A DNA stretch of 9,818 nt from an uncultured Actinomycetes bacterium (GTDB lineage: Bacteria > Actinomycetota > Thermoleophilia > Miltoncostaeales > Miltoncostaeaceae), in contig CAIPNN010000054.1 in the NCBI GenBank assembly GCA_903866425.1, positions 1-9,818 of the forward strand. The letters are read 5' to 3'. A program made the translations under genes and the position numbers. Positions 1-6,308 of this stretch are shown piece after piece (the first letter of the stretch is position 1; the number at the start of each line of letters is the position of its first letter). A model generated the notes under the pieces. It was given only the letters and a program-made list of their open reading frames with translations, searched no databases and was not told where the DNA came from.

Positions 1-166
1 CGACACGCTGGGTGCAACGCTGCCCATCGTCGTGCGCCTCGATGGAACCGCCGCACCGGAGGGCCGCGCGATCATCGCTGAGCGCGCACCCGCCAACGTG
101 GTGGTTGAGCCCACGATGCTCGCGGCCGCCAAGCGCGCCGTCGAGCTCGCGAAGGAGGCCTCGTGA
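1..166 (+). CDS. sucC: Succinyl-CoA ligase beta subunit, C-terminal end (partial)
   Basis: The gene enters from the left edge; the reading frame starts at base 2 and ends in TGA at 164-166. The 54 visible residues include IVVRLDGTAAPEGRAII and, near the end, TMLAAAKRAVELAKEAS. This is the typical end of the CoA-ligase domain of the beta subunit, which in the family binds the nucleotide and forms the active enzyme with SucD. The stop overlaps the GTG start of sucD (GTGA), so the two are translationally coupled, as is normal for sucCD. Only the last part of the protein is present, so the ATP/GTP specificity residues cannot be read. Confidence 0.93.
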   Translation, partial: DTLGATLPIVVRLDGTAAPEGRAIIAERAPANVVVEPTMLAAAKRAVELAKEAS

Positions 167-1032
167 GCATCCTCGTCAACAAGGACACCAAGCTGGTGGT
201 GCAGGGCATCACCGGTCGCGAGGGCCAGTTCCACACCCTTCGCAACAAGGCATACGGCACCAACGTGGTGGCCGGCGTCACCCCCGGCAAGGCCGGGCAG
301 GACGTCGATGGCATCCCTGTGTTCAACACCGTGCGTGACGCGGTGGAGGCCACCGGTGCCAACACCTCGATGATCTTCGTGCCGCCGCGCTTTGCCACCG
401 ACGCGCTGTACGAGTCGCTGGACGCAGGCGTTGACCTGACCATCTGCATCACCGAGGGCATTCCCGCCCACGACATGATGCGTGTGTACACGCATCTGAA
501 GCGTGGCAACCAGACGCTCATCGGCCCCAACTGCCCGGGCATCATCAGCCCCGGCGAGGCAACCGTGGGCATCATGCCGACGGACGTCTTCACCCCGGGC
601 CGCGTGGGCATCGTCTCGCGCTCCGGCACGCTGACGTACCAGATCTCCAAGGAGATCGGCGACCTCGGCATTGGCCAGAGCTCGGTTGTGGGTATCGGTG
701 GCGACCCCATCGTGGGTTCGTCGTTCATCGACATCCTGCAGCGCTTCGAGGATGACAACGACACCGACCTCATCGTGATGGTGGGCGAGATCGGTGGTGA
801 CGAGGAGGAGAAGGCAGGCCGCTTCATCTCCGAGAACATGAAGACCCCGGTGGTCGGCTACATCGCCGGCTTCCAGGCTCCTCCCGGCAAGCAGATGGGC
901 CACGCCGGCGCCATCATCACCGGCTCGTCGGGAACTGCTCAGGGCACGAAGGACGCCCTTGAGGAGATGGGTGTGCGTGTGGGGACCAACCCCACCGAGG
1001 TGGCCGAGCTGGTCAAGGACCAGCTGGGCTAG
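163..1032 (+). CDS. sucD: Succinyl-CoA ligase alpha subunit
   Basis: 289 residues, the usual family length. With SucC it interconverts succinyl-CoA and succinate with substrate-level phosphorylation in the TCA cycle (cytoplasmic). The N-terminal CoA-binding Rossmann domain shows GITGREGQFHT (about residues 15-25), followed by GPNCPG at 121-126 and SRSGTLTYQ near 153-161. The phosphorylated active-site histidine is His247 in GHAGAII. The GTG start is chosen because it overlaps the sucC stop, begins the standard MSILVNKDTKLVVQGITG-type N-terminus, and has GGAGG at 154-158, 4 bases upstream. No unusual residues are seen. The gene is followed by a long perfect hairpin. Confidence 0.98.
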   Translation: MSILVNKDTKLVVQGITGREGQFHTLRNKAYGTNVVAGVTPGKAGQDVDGIPVFNTVRDAVEATGANTSMIFVPPRFATDALYESLDAGVDLTICITEGIPAHDMMRVYTHLKRGNQTLIGPNCPGIISPGEATVGIMPTDVFTPGRVGIVSRSGTLTYQISKEIGDLGIGQSSVVGIGGDPIVGSSFIDILQRFEDDNDTDLIVMVGEIGGDEEEKAGRFISENMKTPVVGYIAGFQAPPGKQMGHAGAIITGSSGTAQGTKDALEEMGVRVGTNPTEVAELVKDQLG

Positions 1033-1042
1033 ACGAGTGTCC

Positions 1043-1078
1043 CATCCACCCCGGTTGCCACGGCAACCGGGGTGGATG
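1043..1078 (+). terminator. Perfect 17-bp hairpin after sucD
   Basis: The arms at 1043-1059 and 1062-1078 are exact reverse complements (CATCCACCCCGGTTGCC and its complement), with only AC between them, so the real loop is about 4 bases. It starts 10 bases after the sucD stop. It has no T-tract; GC-rich actinobacterial terminators often lack one. A role as the sucCD terminator is inferred from position and strength. The stem reaches into the expected -35 region of the next gene's promoter. Confidence 0.75.
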
Positions 1079-1084
1079 CGCGTC

Positions 1085-1090
1085 TACACT
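1085..1090 (+). promoter_or_regulatory. -10 box TACACT for a leaderless aminotransferase mRNA
   Basis: TACACT fits the TANNNT actinobacterial -10 pattern and lies 7 bases before the GTG at 1098. Transcription would then begin at or next to the start codon. No Shine-Dalgarno sequence precedes the gene. I cannot find a convincing -35; that region lies in the right arm of the hairpin. The same spacing recurs at 2250. Confidence 0.55.
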
Positions 1091-1097
1091 CGCCCGC

Positions 1098-2180
1098 GTG
1101 CCTGACACCATCTCTTTCGCCCGCGGCGCCCCGGCGCCCGAGGCCCTCGACGGCGATCTGATCGCCCGCTGCGCCGCTGAGGCGCTTGCCAGTGACCCAA
1201 CCGTGATCCTGTCGTACGGGACAGGTGGCGGATACCCGCCGCTTCGTACGTGGCTCGCCGAGCACCACGGCACCACCGCCGACTGCGTGCTCATCACCAA
1301 CGGCTCGCTTGAGGGCTACGTGTTTCTGCTCGAGACCTTCATGTCGCCCGGCGACCTCATCGCGCTTGAGGCACCCACGTACGACCGCGCCATGCTGCAG
1401 GCGCAGATGCACGGCATGGAGATCCTCTCCATCCCCATGCAGGACGACGGCATGGATGTGAGCGCCCTCGCTGCCGCCTGCGCCGCCGGACAGGTGCCGA
1501 AGCTCGTCTACACCATCCCGAACTTCCACAACCCCGCCGGCTCCACGCTGTCGCTTGAGAAGCGCACGGCGCTCATCGCGCTGGCCGAGCAGTACGACTT
1601 CTGGATTCTGGAAGACGACCCGTACGGCCGCCTGCGGTTTGAGGGCGACGACATCCCGGGCATCTACGAGCTGGCCGGCCCCGAGCGCGTGATGTTCTCG
1701 TCGTCGTTCAGCAAGACGCTTGCCCCTGGCCTGCGCGTTGGCTACCTCATCGCGCCGGCCGCGCTCATCGGCACGCTCACCACCCGCGCCAACCAGACCT
1801 ACATCTCGCCCGCGCACCTCTCCGAGGCCGCCGTGCACCAGGTGTGCGTGCAGGGCTTGCTGCCCGGCAACATCGCGCGGGTCACCGACCTCATGCGCGT
1901 GCGCCGTGACGCCATGGTGGAGGGCCTCGTGCACATGCCCGAGGGCACCATCTGCACGCCGCCCGAGGGCGGGTTCTTCATGTGGCTCGAATTGCCCGAG
2001 GGCATGAGCGCCGACGCACTGCTGCCCAAGGCCCAGGAGGCCGGGGTCATCTACGTGGCCGGGTCAGCCTGCTTTGTGTCGGGTGGCGAGAACACCCTGC
2101 GTCTGGCGTATTCGGGCGTGTCGCCCGAAGAGATCGCCATCGGTATGGAACGCCTTGGTTCTGTGCTGAACGCCCGGTAG
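1098..2180 (+). CDS. PLP-dependent aminotransferase, fold type I (class I/II)
   Basis: 360 residues, cytoplasmic, predicted to transfer an amino group between an amino acid and a 2-oxoacid. Motifs in order: a substrate/PLP region with the family's NP (NFHNPAG, Asn145-Pro146), the PLP-contacting D-x-x-Y block (EDDPYGRLRF, Asp174 to Tyr176), the Schiff-base lysine Lys206 in SFSKTLAPGLRVGY, and a C-terminal LRLAYSG with Arg335, the usual carboxylate-binding Arg. The pattern most resembles the LysN/ARO8-like group (2-aminoadipate, aromatic or branched-chain transaminases) and the catalytic half of MocR regulators. There is no N-terminal GntR helix-turn-helix, so it is an enzyme and not a MocR regulator. 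The substrate cannot be read from the sequence. It has its own promoter and is probably not part of the sucCD operon. Confidence 0.93.
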   Translation: MPDTISFARGAPAPEALDGDLIARCAAEALASDPTVILSYGTGGGYPPLRTWLAEHHGTTADCVLITNGSLEGYVFLLETFMSPGDLIALEAPTYDRAMLQAQMHGMEILSIPMQDDGMDVSALAAACAAGQVPKLVYTIPNFHNPAGSTLSLEKRTALIALAEQYDFWILEDDPYGRLRFEGDDIPGIYELAGPERVMFSSSFSKTLAPGLRVGYLIAPAALIGTLTTRANQTYISPAHLSEAAVHQVCVQGLLPGNIARVTDLMRVRRDAMVEGLVHMPEGTICTPPEGGFFMWLELPEGMSADALLPKAQEAGVIYVAGSACFVSGGENTLRLAYSGVSPEEIAIGMERLGSVLNAR

Positions 2181-2192
2181 CGCAGGCTTTTT
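2172..2192 (+). terminator. Weak stem plus T5 tract at the aminotransferase stop
   Basis: GCC (2172-2174) can pair with GGC (2185-2187), with one further G-C pair inside, followed directly by TTTTT at 2188-2192. The stem overlaps the stop codon. The T-run suits an intrinsic terminator but the stem is poor, so this is a tentative call. The stronger hairpin at 2222-2248 may do the job instead. Confidence 0.25.
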
Positions 2193-2221
2193 CGTTACAA
2201 GAAGTGCCGCGGGAACCTCGT

Positions 2222-2248
2222 CAGCGACCGCCTTGCGAGGGGTCGCTG
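2222..2248 (+). other. Strong hairpin directly upstream of the next promoter
   Basis: CAGCGACC (2222-2229) pairs with GGTCGCTG (2241-2248). Inside, CCT (2231-2233) pairs with AGG (2238-2240), giving an 11-bp stem with one bulged G (2230) and a TGCG loop. It ends one base before the -10 box at 2250. It could be a T-less terminator for the aminotransferase transcript, or an operator covering the -35 region. CCTCG at 2216-2220 could compete for CGAGG at 2236-2240. The structure is visible; the function is inferred. Confidence 0.55.
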
Positions 2249-2249
2249 C

Positions 2250-2255
2250 TAGGTT
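2250..2255 (+). promoter_or_regulatory. -10 box TAGGTT for a leaderless SpoIID-NlpC/P60 mRNA
   Basis: TAGGTT (within GCTAGGTT) lies exactly 7 bases before the GTG at 2263, the same spacing as at 1085-1098, and the spacers are alike (GGCCCGC here, CGCCCGC there). No -35 box or Shine-Dalgarno sequence is evident. Confidence 0.55.
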
Positions 2256-2262
2256 GGCCCGC

Positions 2263-3525
2263 GTGTTGACCTCTCCACGGCGCCTCCTCGCCGCCGGCCT
2301 GATGGTGCTCGCAGGAGCATCGCCGGCCTGGGCGACTCTCACGCGTAACGATGTGCTCGCCATGGCGAAAGCCGGCAAGGAGCCCCGGGCGATTGTCGCC
2401 GAGGCCTTCCCCGGCGGCACCATCGCGCAGGTGGCGCCGAAGCGGATCCGTGTGCTCATTGCCGACCTCGCGCCGCAGGTGGTGATGGTGGGCCAGACGC
2501 CGCTTCGCCTGAGCGATGGCGGCAAGCGCGGCGGCAAGAAGATGGGCATCGTCCCCGGCCACCGCATCAGCGTGACCCGCGTGAAGAAGGGCCTGCGGGT
2601 CGTCGACCTCGACAACCCCGCCAACGTGCACGTGATGAAGGGCCCGGTGCGCGTGGATTCGGGCGCCGCCCCCACGGGCATCCTCCTGGCAGAGCCCCTC
2701 GACCGACGCTTCAGGGGCACGCTGCGTGTGTTTGCCGATGGCAAGTCGCGCCGCGTGGGCGTGGTGAACGAGCTGTCCACCGAGGACTACATCCGCGGTG
2801 TGCTGCCGGGCGACATGCCGCCTGAATGGGGCGACAAGGCACCCAACGCGCTGGTGACCGGCGCGGTGGCTGCCCGCGCCAGCGCCCTCGCCACCGTGGC
2901 CAAGGGCGACCGCAGCAAGTCGGTGTACGACACCACGTCGGATGGCCCGCTCTACCTGGGTCTCGACGGCGAGCGCGCGCAGACCAACGCCGCCATCGAC
3001 GGCAGCCCGCGGTGGACCGTGGTGATGGCCAAGCAGCCGTTTGAGGCGTCGTTCCCCGTTGTGGGTGGGGACATCACCATCTTCAAGCCCGACCCCGGCA
3101 AGCCCGATCAGGTGGCAAACGCCCCCACGCGGGCCGTGAGGGGTGCCCGTGCAGGTGCCACCGCGGCCGCGGTGGCCCTCGCGATGACCTTCCAGGGCAC
3201 CCCGTACGTCTGGGGCGGCGCCAGGCCCGGCGGCTTCGACTGCTCCGGCCTCCTGTACTACGTGTTCGGCAAGCAGGGGCTCAGCCTGCCGCGTGTGGCG
3301 GAAGACCAGGCGAAGGTGGGCACCTACGTGCCGCAGTCGCAGTTGCAGCCCGGAGATGCCGTGTTCTTCGCCGATTCGTCCGGCTACATCCACCACATGG
3401 GCATGTACGTGGGCGGCGGAAAGATGCTGCATGCACCGCAAACCGGTGACGTGGTGAAGATCGTTGACATCACCACCGGCTACTACGCATCGCAGTACGC
3501 CGGCGCCCGCCGCTACTCCGGATGA
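2263..3525 (+). CDS. Secreted SpoIID-like / NlpC-P60 cell-wall protein
   Basis: 420 residues from GTG 2263. A start further upstream at TTG 2233 is open, but 2263 gives a clean signal peptide (SPRRLL, then a hydrophobic stretch, ending AWA|T at about residue 24) and fits the promoter. Residues about 60-273 resemble the SpoIID/LytB family: RFRGTLRVF (149-157), then ELSTEDYIRGVLPGDMPPEW, then AVAARASALA, and a weak GG-x-x-T at 268-272. Where SpoIID lytic transglycosylases have catalytic Glu (EMP), this protein has Asp184 (GDMP), and the His/Cys metal ligands of some SpoIIDs are absent. Residues about 300-420 are an NlpC/P60 peptidase: YVWGG (315-319), Cys327 in FDCSG, His378 in HHMGMYVG, His390 in LHAP. 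It probably acts outside the membrane on peptidoglycan, cutting peptide stems. Whether the SpoIID part still cuts glycan is uncertain. It stands alone between two promoters. Confidence 0.88.
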   Translation: MLTSPRRLLAAGLMVLAGASPAWATLTRNDVLAMAKAGKEPRAIVAEAFPGGTIAQVAPKRIRVLIADLAPQVVMVGQTPLRLSDGGKRGGKKMGIVPGHRISVTRVKKGLRVVDLDNPANVHVMKGPVRVDSGAAPTGILLAEPLDRRFRGTLRVFADGKSRRVGVVNELSTEDYIRGVLPGDMPPEWGDKAPNALVTGAVAARASALATVAKGDRSKSVYDTTSDGPLYLGLDGERAQTNAAIDGSPRWTVVMAKQPFEASFPVVGGDITIFKPDPGKPDQVANAPTRAVRGARAGATAAAVALAMTFQGTPYVWGGARPGGFDCSGLLYYVFGKQGLSLPRVAEDQAKVGTYVPQSQLQPGDAVFFADSSGYIHHMGMYVGGGKMLHAPQTGDVVKIVDITTGYYASQYAGARRYSG

Positions 3526-3584
3526 CGCACCGCAGTCAGGGGACCCCCCTGAGATGGGCCGATTGACCCACCATACGGTGCGTT
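3524..3584 (+). other. Nested inverted repeats able to form a three-way junction
   Basis: ACGCACCG (3525-3532) is the exact reverse complement of CGGTGCGT (3576-3583), extendable by one G-U pair. Between them lie two smaller hairpins: TCAGGGG/CCCCTGA (3536-3542 with 3546-3552, loop ACC) and TGGG/CCCA (3555-3558 with 3567-3570). The outer arm overlaps the stop codon of the preceding gene. As RNA this would fold into a three-helix junction. It may act as a terminator or mRNA 3' end (only TTT follows), or as an operator near the sdh promoter. The pairing is read directly; the role is inferred. Confidence 0.4.
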
Positions 3585-3613
3585 TCTCGGGGTATTTGGC
3601 ACCCGCTCTGCGC

Positions 3614-3619
3614 TAGCCT
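3614..3619 (+). promoter_or_regulatory. Candidate -10 box TAGCCT for the sdh operon
   Basis: GCTAGCCT resembles the GCTAGGTT and GCTACGGT boxes elsewhere in the window. It would place transcription start near 3626 and give sdhA a leader of about 40 bases. No well-spaced -35 is seen; TTGGCA at 3596-3601 is only 12 bases away. The rest of the 141-base gap holds the inverted repeats at 3524-3584 and the ribosome binding site. Confidence 0.4.
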
Positions 3620-3652
3620 CTCCCGGTAGCAGGACCCCTCTCAAAACCAGTT

Positions 3653-3657
3653 GGAGG
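3653..3657 (+). promoter_or_regulatory. Ribosome binding site of sdhA (GGAGG)
   Basis: GGAGG lies 9 bases before the GTG at 3667 and decides that start. This is the only gene here at the head of a transcription unit with a clear Shine-Dalgarno sequence; the other promoter-proximal genes look leaderless. Confidence 0.75.
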
Positions 3658-3666
3658 TACGGGATA

Positions 3667-5355
3667 GTGCGCGAACACGACGTCATTGTCGTCGGCGCCG
3701 GACTTGCGGGAATGCGGGCGGCGATTGCCGCGCACGAGGCGGGCGTCGACGTCGCCCTCGTGACCAAGCTGCACCCCGTCCGAAGCCACTCAGGGGCCGC
3801 ACAGGGCGGCATCAACGCTGCGCTCGGCAACGAGACTGACGACAACACCGGAAACCACACGTTCGACACCGTCAAGGGTGCCGACTACATCGGTGACCAG
3901 GACGCAATCGAGATTCTCTGCGAGCGCGCGCCGCACGAGATCTACCAGCTCGAGCACTGGGGCGCGGTGTTCTCCCGCCAGGAGGACAGCGGCAAGATCG
4001 CCCAGCGTCCATTCGGTGGCGCAGGCTTCCCGCGTACGTGTTACGCAGCCGACCTCACGGGCCTCGTCATCCTCCACACGCTCTACACGGTGTGTGTGAA
4101 GTACGACATCCCGACCTACGAGGAGTGGTTCGTCACCGACCTGGTGACCGATGACGACGGCAACGCAGTGGGCGTGGTGGCCTACGACATGATCCGCGGC
4201 ACCATCGAGACCATCGGTGCCAAGGCAGTCGTGATGGCCACCGGTGGCGCCGGCCGTGTGTACCGCCCGTCCACCAACGCGCACGCATCCACGGGCGACG
4301 CCATGAGCCTCGCGCTCCGCAAGGGCGTGCCGCTCAAGGACATGGAGTTCATGCAGTTCCACCCCACCACGCTCGCCGCCAACGGCGTGCTCGTGACGGA
4401 AGGTGCCCGCGGAGAGGGCGGCATCCTCCTGAACAAGGATGGGGAGCGCTTCATGACCAAGTACGCCCCCAACAAGCTTGAGCTGGCAAGCCGCGACGTG
4501 GTGTCGCGCGCCGAGGCCACGGAGATCATGGAAGGACGCGGCGTCGACGGCTGTGTGCTCCTCGACCTCCGTCACCTGGGCCGCGAGCGCATCATGGAGC
4601 GCCTGCCGCAGATCCGCGAGCTGGCCATTGCCTTCGCGGGTACCGACCCCATCAACGAGCCCATCCCGATTCGCCCGGGTGCGCACTACCACATGGGTGG
4701 CGTGCACGTGGACAACTGGGGGGCCTCGCCGCACATGCCGGGCCTGTTCGCCGCCGGCGAATGTTCCTGCGTGTCGGTGCACGGCGCCAACCGTCTGGGT
4801 GGCAACTCGCTGCTCGAGGCCGTGGTGTTCGGCGCCCGCGCCGGTGAGGCATCTGCCGCGTACGTGCAGGAGCACGGCGGCAAGCCCAACGTGCCGAGCA
4901 ACGCCGCCGAGGAGACCCAGCAGCGCATTGAGGACCTGCTCGCACGCGAGAACGGTCCGCGTCAGGCTGAGATCCGCGACGAGCTCGCAGCGGTCATGCA
5001 GGAGAAGGTGGGCGTGTACCGCTCGGGCCCGGTGCTCGAGGAGGCCAAGCGCACGGTCACCGAGCTGAAGGAGCGCTTCCAGGGCGTGGTGGTCAGCGAC
5101 AAGGGCAAGACCTTCAACACCGACCTCATCCACACCATCGAGACGGGCTACCTGCTCGACCTGGCCGACTGCATGGTGACGGGTGCCATCGCCCGCACCG
5201 AGAGCCGTGGCGCACACTCGCGCACCGACTTCACCGAGCGCGACGACGAGAACTGGATGAAGCACACCCTGGCGTACGCCGACGACGGTGAGATCCGTCT
5301 CGACTACTCCGAGGTGACCATGACCAAGTACGAGCCCCAGGTGAGGACCTACTGA
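3667..5355 (+). CDS. sdhA: Succinate dehydrogenase flavoprotein subunit
   Basis: 562 residues, slightly shorter than typical bacterial SdhA. It oxidises succinate to fumarate with covalently bound FAD. The FAD Rossmann motif GAGLAGMRAA is at residues 10-19. The flavin-linking histidine is His41 in RSHSGAAQGG. Gln46 in that block matches the Gln of SdhA and not the Glu found in fumarate reductase FrdA, so succinate oxidation is the likelier direction. Substrate-site blocks follow: MQFHPTT (His232), ARGEGG (Arg248), HYHMGG (His340, His342) and GANRLGGNSLLE (Arg376). The start has a good GGAGG site. The stop overlaps the sdhB start by one base (TGATG). There is no sdhC/sdhD in the operon; the partner genes are sdhB and a CCG-domain subunit, which indicates a type E complex. 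Confidence 0.96.
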   Translation: MREHDVIVVGAGLAGMRAAIAAHEAGVDVALVTKLHPVRSHSGAAQGGINAALGNETDDNTGNHTFDTVKGADYIGDQDAIEILCERAPHEIYQLEHWGAVFSRQEDSGKIAQRPFGGAGFPRTCYAADLTGLVILHTLYTVCVKYDIPTYEEWFVTDLVTDDDGNAVGVVAYDMIRGTIETIGAKAVVMATGGAGRVYRPSTNAHASTGDAMSLALRKGVPLKDMEFMQFHPTTLAANGVLVTEGARGEGGILLNKDGERFMTKYAPNKLELASRDVVSRAEATEIMEGRGVDGCVLLDLRHLGRERIMERLPQIRELAIAFAGTDPINEPIPIRPGAHYHMGGVHVDNWGASPHMPGLFAAGECSCVSVHGANRLGGNSLLEAVVFGARAGEASAAYVQEHGGKPNVPSNAAEETQQRIEDLLARENGPRQAEIRDELAAVMQEKVGVYRSGPVLEEAKRTVTELKERFQGVVVSDKGKTFNTDLIHTIETGYLLDLADCMVTGAIARTESRGAHSRTDFTERDDENWMKHTLAYADDGEIRLDYSEVTMTKYEPQVRTY

Positions 5356-6308
5356 TGCCAGCGACAACGTTCCGCATCTTCCGGTACCAGCCCGACTCAA
5401 ACGAGCCGGAGCCCTTCCACCAGGACTTCGACCTGGATCACGAGGAGAAGCTCACCCTTCTCGACGCCATCCTGCGCATTCAGAACGAGCAGGACGGCAC
5501 CGTGGCCGTGCGGTATTCATGCCGCAGCGCCATCTGTGGCTCGTGCGCCTGCAAGGCCAACGGCAAGACGGTGCTCGCCTGCATGACGCAGGTTGAGCAG
5601 GTCAAGGCCGAGAGCGGCGAAGACGTCGTGCGCATCGACCCCATCGGCAACTTCACGCCGATCAAGGACCTCGTGGTCGACATGACGCCGTTCTGGGAGA
5701 AGTTCAAGGCTGTGAAGCCCTTCCTCATCCCCGACGGCCCCGCTCCCGAGAAGGAGCGCCTGGTGCCCAAGGCCGCCATGGAGAAGATTGCCAACGAGAG
5801 CAAGTGCATCCTGTGTGCCGCCTGCTACTCCGAGTGCAACTCGCTGGCTGCCGACCCCGAGTTCGTGGGTCCGGCTGCCTTCGCATGGGGCTACCGCTTT
5901 GCCGCCGACGAGCGCGACAGCCAGCGCAAGAACCGCGCCAAGCTGTACTCGGGCGAGCACGGTGTGTGGGACTGCACCCGCTGCATGTTCTGCAACGAGC
6001 GCTGCCCCAAGGGTGTGGACCCGCGTGACGCCATCGAGAAGCTCGGCAGCATCGCGTTCCAGGAGAAGGTCACCAGCGACAAGGGTGCCCGTCACGCCAA
6101 GGCGTTCCTCATCTCGCTGCGCAGCGGCGGCAAGCTGAACGAAATCCTCATCGCGCCGTACACCGACCCGATCGGGGCACCGTTCAACGCACCGCTCGCG
6201 CTGCGTATGGCCCAGAAGGGCAAGCTGCCCAAGTCGCCCCTCACCCACAAGGTGAAGGACCGCGATCAGGTCAAGAAGCTCATCAAGAACGTCAAGGAGA
6301 CGATCTAG
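5355..6308 (+). CDS. sdhB: Succinate dehydrogenase iron-sulfur subunit, type E-like
   Basis: 317 residues, clearly longer than the roughly 240 of the E. coli-type subunit; the extra length is at the C-terminus, which is basic. It passes electrons from FAD through three FeS clusters. [2Fe-2S] ligands: Cys56, Cys61, Cys64, Cys76 in CRSAICGSC and LAC. Second cluster: Cys151, Cys154, Cys157 in CILCAACYSEC, with Cys161. Third motif: CTRCMFCNERCPKG with Cys207, Cys210, Cys213 and Cys217. Ordinary SdhB has C-x-x-I-x-x-C here and binds [3Fe-4S]. Here Cys210 replaces that residue, which in type E enzymes goes with a [4Fe-4S] cluster. ATG overlaps the sdhA stop and is preceded by GTGAGG; its TAG overlaps the GTG of the next gene. 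Confidence 0.95.
   Translation: MPATTFRIFRYQPDSNEPEPFHQDFDLDHEEKLTLLDAILRIQNEQDGTVAVRYSCRSAICGSCACKANGKTVLACMTQVEQVKAESGEDVVRIDPIGNFTPIKDLVVDMTPFWEKFKAVKPFLIPDGPAPEKERLVPKAAMEKIANESKCILCAACYSECNSLAADPEFVGPAAFAWGYRFAADERDSQRKNRAKLYSGEHGVWDCTRCMFCNERCPKGVDPRDAIEKLGSIAFQEKVTSDKGARHAKAFLISLRSGGKLNEILIAPYTDPIGAPFNAPLALRMAQKGKLPKSPLTHKVKDRDQVKKLIKNVKETI

Noticed and set aside
1098..1160. MocR-type transcription regulator for the aminotransferase gene
   Set aside because: The N-terminus begins directly with the aminotransferase domain; there is no GntR helix-turn-helix region.
2233..2262. Upstream TTG start for the SpoIID-NlpC/P60 protein
   Set aside because: It would place 10 residues ahead of a clean signal peptide, and it lies inside the hairpin and promoter; GTG 2263 fits better.
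2221..3441. Minus-strand open frame antisense to the SpoIID-NlpC/P60 gene, and similar ones antisense to the aminotransferase and sdhE
   Set aside because: Low-complexity His/Gly/Arg-rich shadows of real genes with no domain signature.
3597..3612. Sigma-54-like promoter (TGGCAC-N5-CTGCG, with the correct GG-to-GC spacing) upstream of sdhA
   Set aside because: Actinobacteria generally lack sigma-54, no activator gene or enhancer-like site is seen, and one match in GC-rich DNA is easily due to chance.
3790..5400. Long open frame (about 536 codons) on the minus strand, antisense to sdhA
   Set aside because: Its His/Val/Arg-rich composition mirrors the GC3 bias of sdhA; it has no recognisable motif, and sdhA is beyond doubt.
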